This document shows positions 63,370 to 64,000 of a stretch of 64,000 bases of DNA, piece by piece. The notes below the pieces were generated by a model that did not search any database, was not told the origin of the DNA, and was given only the letters and a program-made list of their open reading frames with translations. Source of the stretch: JANSYP01 sp038751255 (lineage in GTDB: Bacteria; Pseudomonadota; Alphaproteobacteria; Rhodobacterales; Rhodobacteraceae); assembly GCA_038751255.1 (NCBI GenBank), contig JBCDGN010000001.1, forward strand, positions 62,001 through 126,000. The letters run 5' to 3'. Every line of letters starts with the position of its first letter. The stretch's first letter is position 1. Both the position numbers and the translations under genes were made by a program.

Positions 63370-64000
63370 ATGAGCTGGAATCCCGCACTCGATCCGCATT
63401 GCCCGACTGGCAATGAGGTAGACAGCATAGATACTCTGATCATCCCGCGCGCCCGAGATCTTGGCGCTTTGGAGGTGCGGCGCGCCTTGCCCGCACCCAA
63501 ACGGCAGATGGTTGGGCCCTTCATCTTCTTCGACCAAATGGGCCCGGCGGAGTTTTTGCCGACCAAGGGCCTAGATGTGCGTCCGCATCCTCATATCGGT
63601 CTCGCCACGATCAGCTATCTTTATCGTGGTCGGATGCATCACCGGGACAGTCTAGGGACCGATCAGTGGATCGAACCTGGCGCGGTTAATTGGATGGTGG
63701 CGGGTCATGGGATCACCCACTCAGAGCGCACAGATGATGCCACCCAGAAAGATCCGATGCCGTTTTTCGGAATTCAAACATGGGTTGCGCTGCCCGAAGG
63801 GGCAGAAGACACGCCAGCGCGGTTTGAACATGCGGGCGCAGAGCAGTTGCCCGTGATCGAAGCAGAGGGCAAAACCGTCCGGTTGATCCTCGGCGACGCC
63901 TATGGGGAGCATGCTCCGGTGAAAACCTCGTCTGAGATGTTCTACGCCGATGTGGAACTGCAGCCCGGCGCGGGGCTTCCATTGCCGGACAATCACGAGG
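63370..64000 (+). CDS. Pirin family protein, truncated by window end
   Basis: The visible 210 residues include RRALPAPKRQMVGPFIFFDQMGP near residue 38 and the cupin metal-site segment RPHPHIGLATISYLYRG, then MHHRDS and MVAGHGITHSER. These place it in the pirin family of iron-binding cupins, some of which act as quercetinases. AAAGGAGG stands 7 bp before the ATG. The C-terminal domain lies beyond the window. Confidence 0.93.
   Translation, partial: MSWNPALDPHCPTGNEVDSIDTLIIPRARDLGALEVRRALPAPKRQMVGPFIFFDQMGPAEFLPTKGLDVRPHPHIGLATISYLYRGRMHHRDSLGTDQWIEPGAVNWMVAGHGITHSERTDDATQKDPMPFFGIQTWVALPEGAEDTPARFEHAGAEQLPVIEAEGKTVRLILGDAYGEHAPVKTSSEMFYADVELQPGAGLPLPDNHE

Noticed and set aside
1..64000. tRNA, 5S/16S/23S rRNA genes, CRISPR arrays, toxin-antitoxin pairs or phage-defence genes
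   Set aside because: None was recognised on either strand; intergenic gaps are mostly under 250 bp and show no regularly spaced repeats.

Overview
The window looks like a chromosomal segment of a marine alphaproteobacterium of the Rhodobacteraceae (Roseobacter group). This rests on gene content and synteny: the 3' end of a gene transfer agent (GTA) cluster followed by cysE, a CckA-type hybrid kinase, a small SRP RNA beside dnaX-ybaB-recR, a membrane-anchored cytochrome c, a YejABEF-type peptide importer, and dense operons with 1-8 bp overlaps. Coding density is very high. No tRNA, 5S/16S/23S rRNA, CRISPR array or intact mobile element was seen. The only decayed stretch is a transposase relic near 32.2-32.5 kb.

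Layout. 0-2.8 kb: end of the GTA tail/host-specificity gene and an overlapping DUF2793 gene. 2.9-8.6 kb: cysE, an FtsB-like protein, class I aldolase, pgk, two cyclophilins (one cytosolic, one secreted) and a DUF3179 protein. 8.7-15.1 kb: a minus-strand HAAT-type ABC transporter operon (binding protein, LivG, LivF, a small secreted protein, LivH, LivM) ending in a fluoroacetate-dehalogenase-like hydrolase. 15.3-23.6 kb: PQQ-type sugar dehydrogenase, GlxA-type regulator, class II DAHP synthase, PAS protein, then yicC-gmk-gamma carbonic anhydrase-Cys/Met PLP enzyme. 23.2-30.9 kb: a small receiver-like protein and the full phoR-pstSCAB-phoU-phoB unit, with a three-repeat Pho box before pstS. 31-35.6 kb: a CDF-fold protein with degenerate metal sites, the IS relic, recR-ybaB-dnaX and the SRP RNA with a clear sigma70 promoter. 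35.6-39.2 kb: SHOCT protein and an NMT1-type ABC transporter. 39.4-44.4 kb: nucleotidase, nudC, SRPBCC protein, pheA, cytochrome c. 44.5-50.9 kb: yejABEF and a DUF1269 protein. 51.1-54.5 kb: a lysine-2-monooxygenase-like flavoenzyme convergent with a 5-aminovaleramidase-like hydrolase, which is coupled to a BASS-family transporter. 54.7-59 kb: RND efflux pump and adaptor. 59.1-62.7 kb: an RsmB-like methyltransferase and cckA, with a full CtrA-type box 51 bp before cckA. 62.8-64 kb: a small membrane protein and a truncated pirin gene.

Most of this is housekeeping. The parts most worth testing are the CtrA box at cckA (a possible feedback loop in the cascade that also governs GTA production in this group), the davB/davA/BASS lysine-catabolism locus in an unusual convergent arrangement, the haloacetate-dehalogenase-like gene and unknown secreted protein built into a liv-type operon, and the CDF-fold protein that has lost its recognised metal ligands. 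All family assignments come from motif reading and memory of families, not from database searches. I did not find a wholly new multi-gene system.
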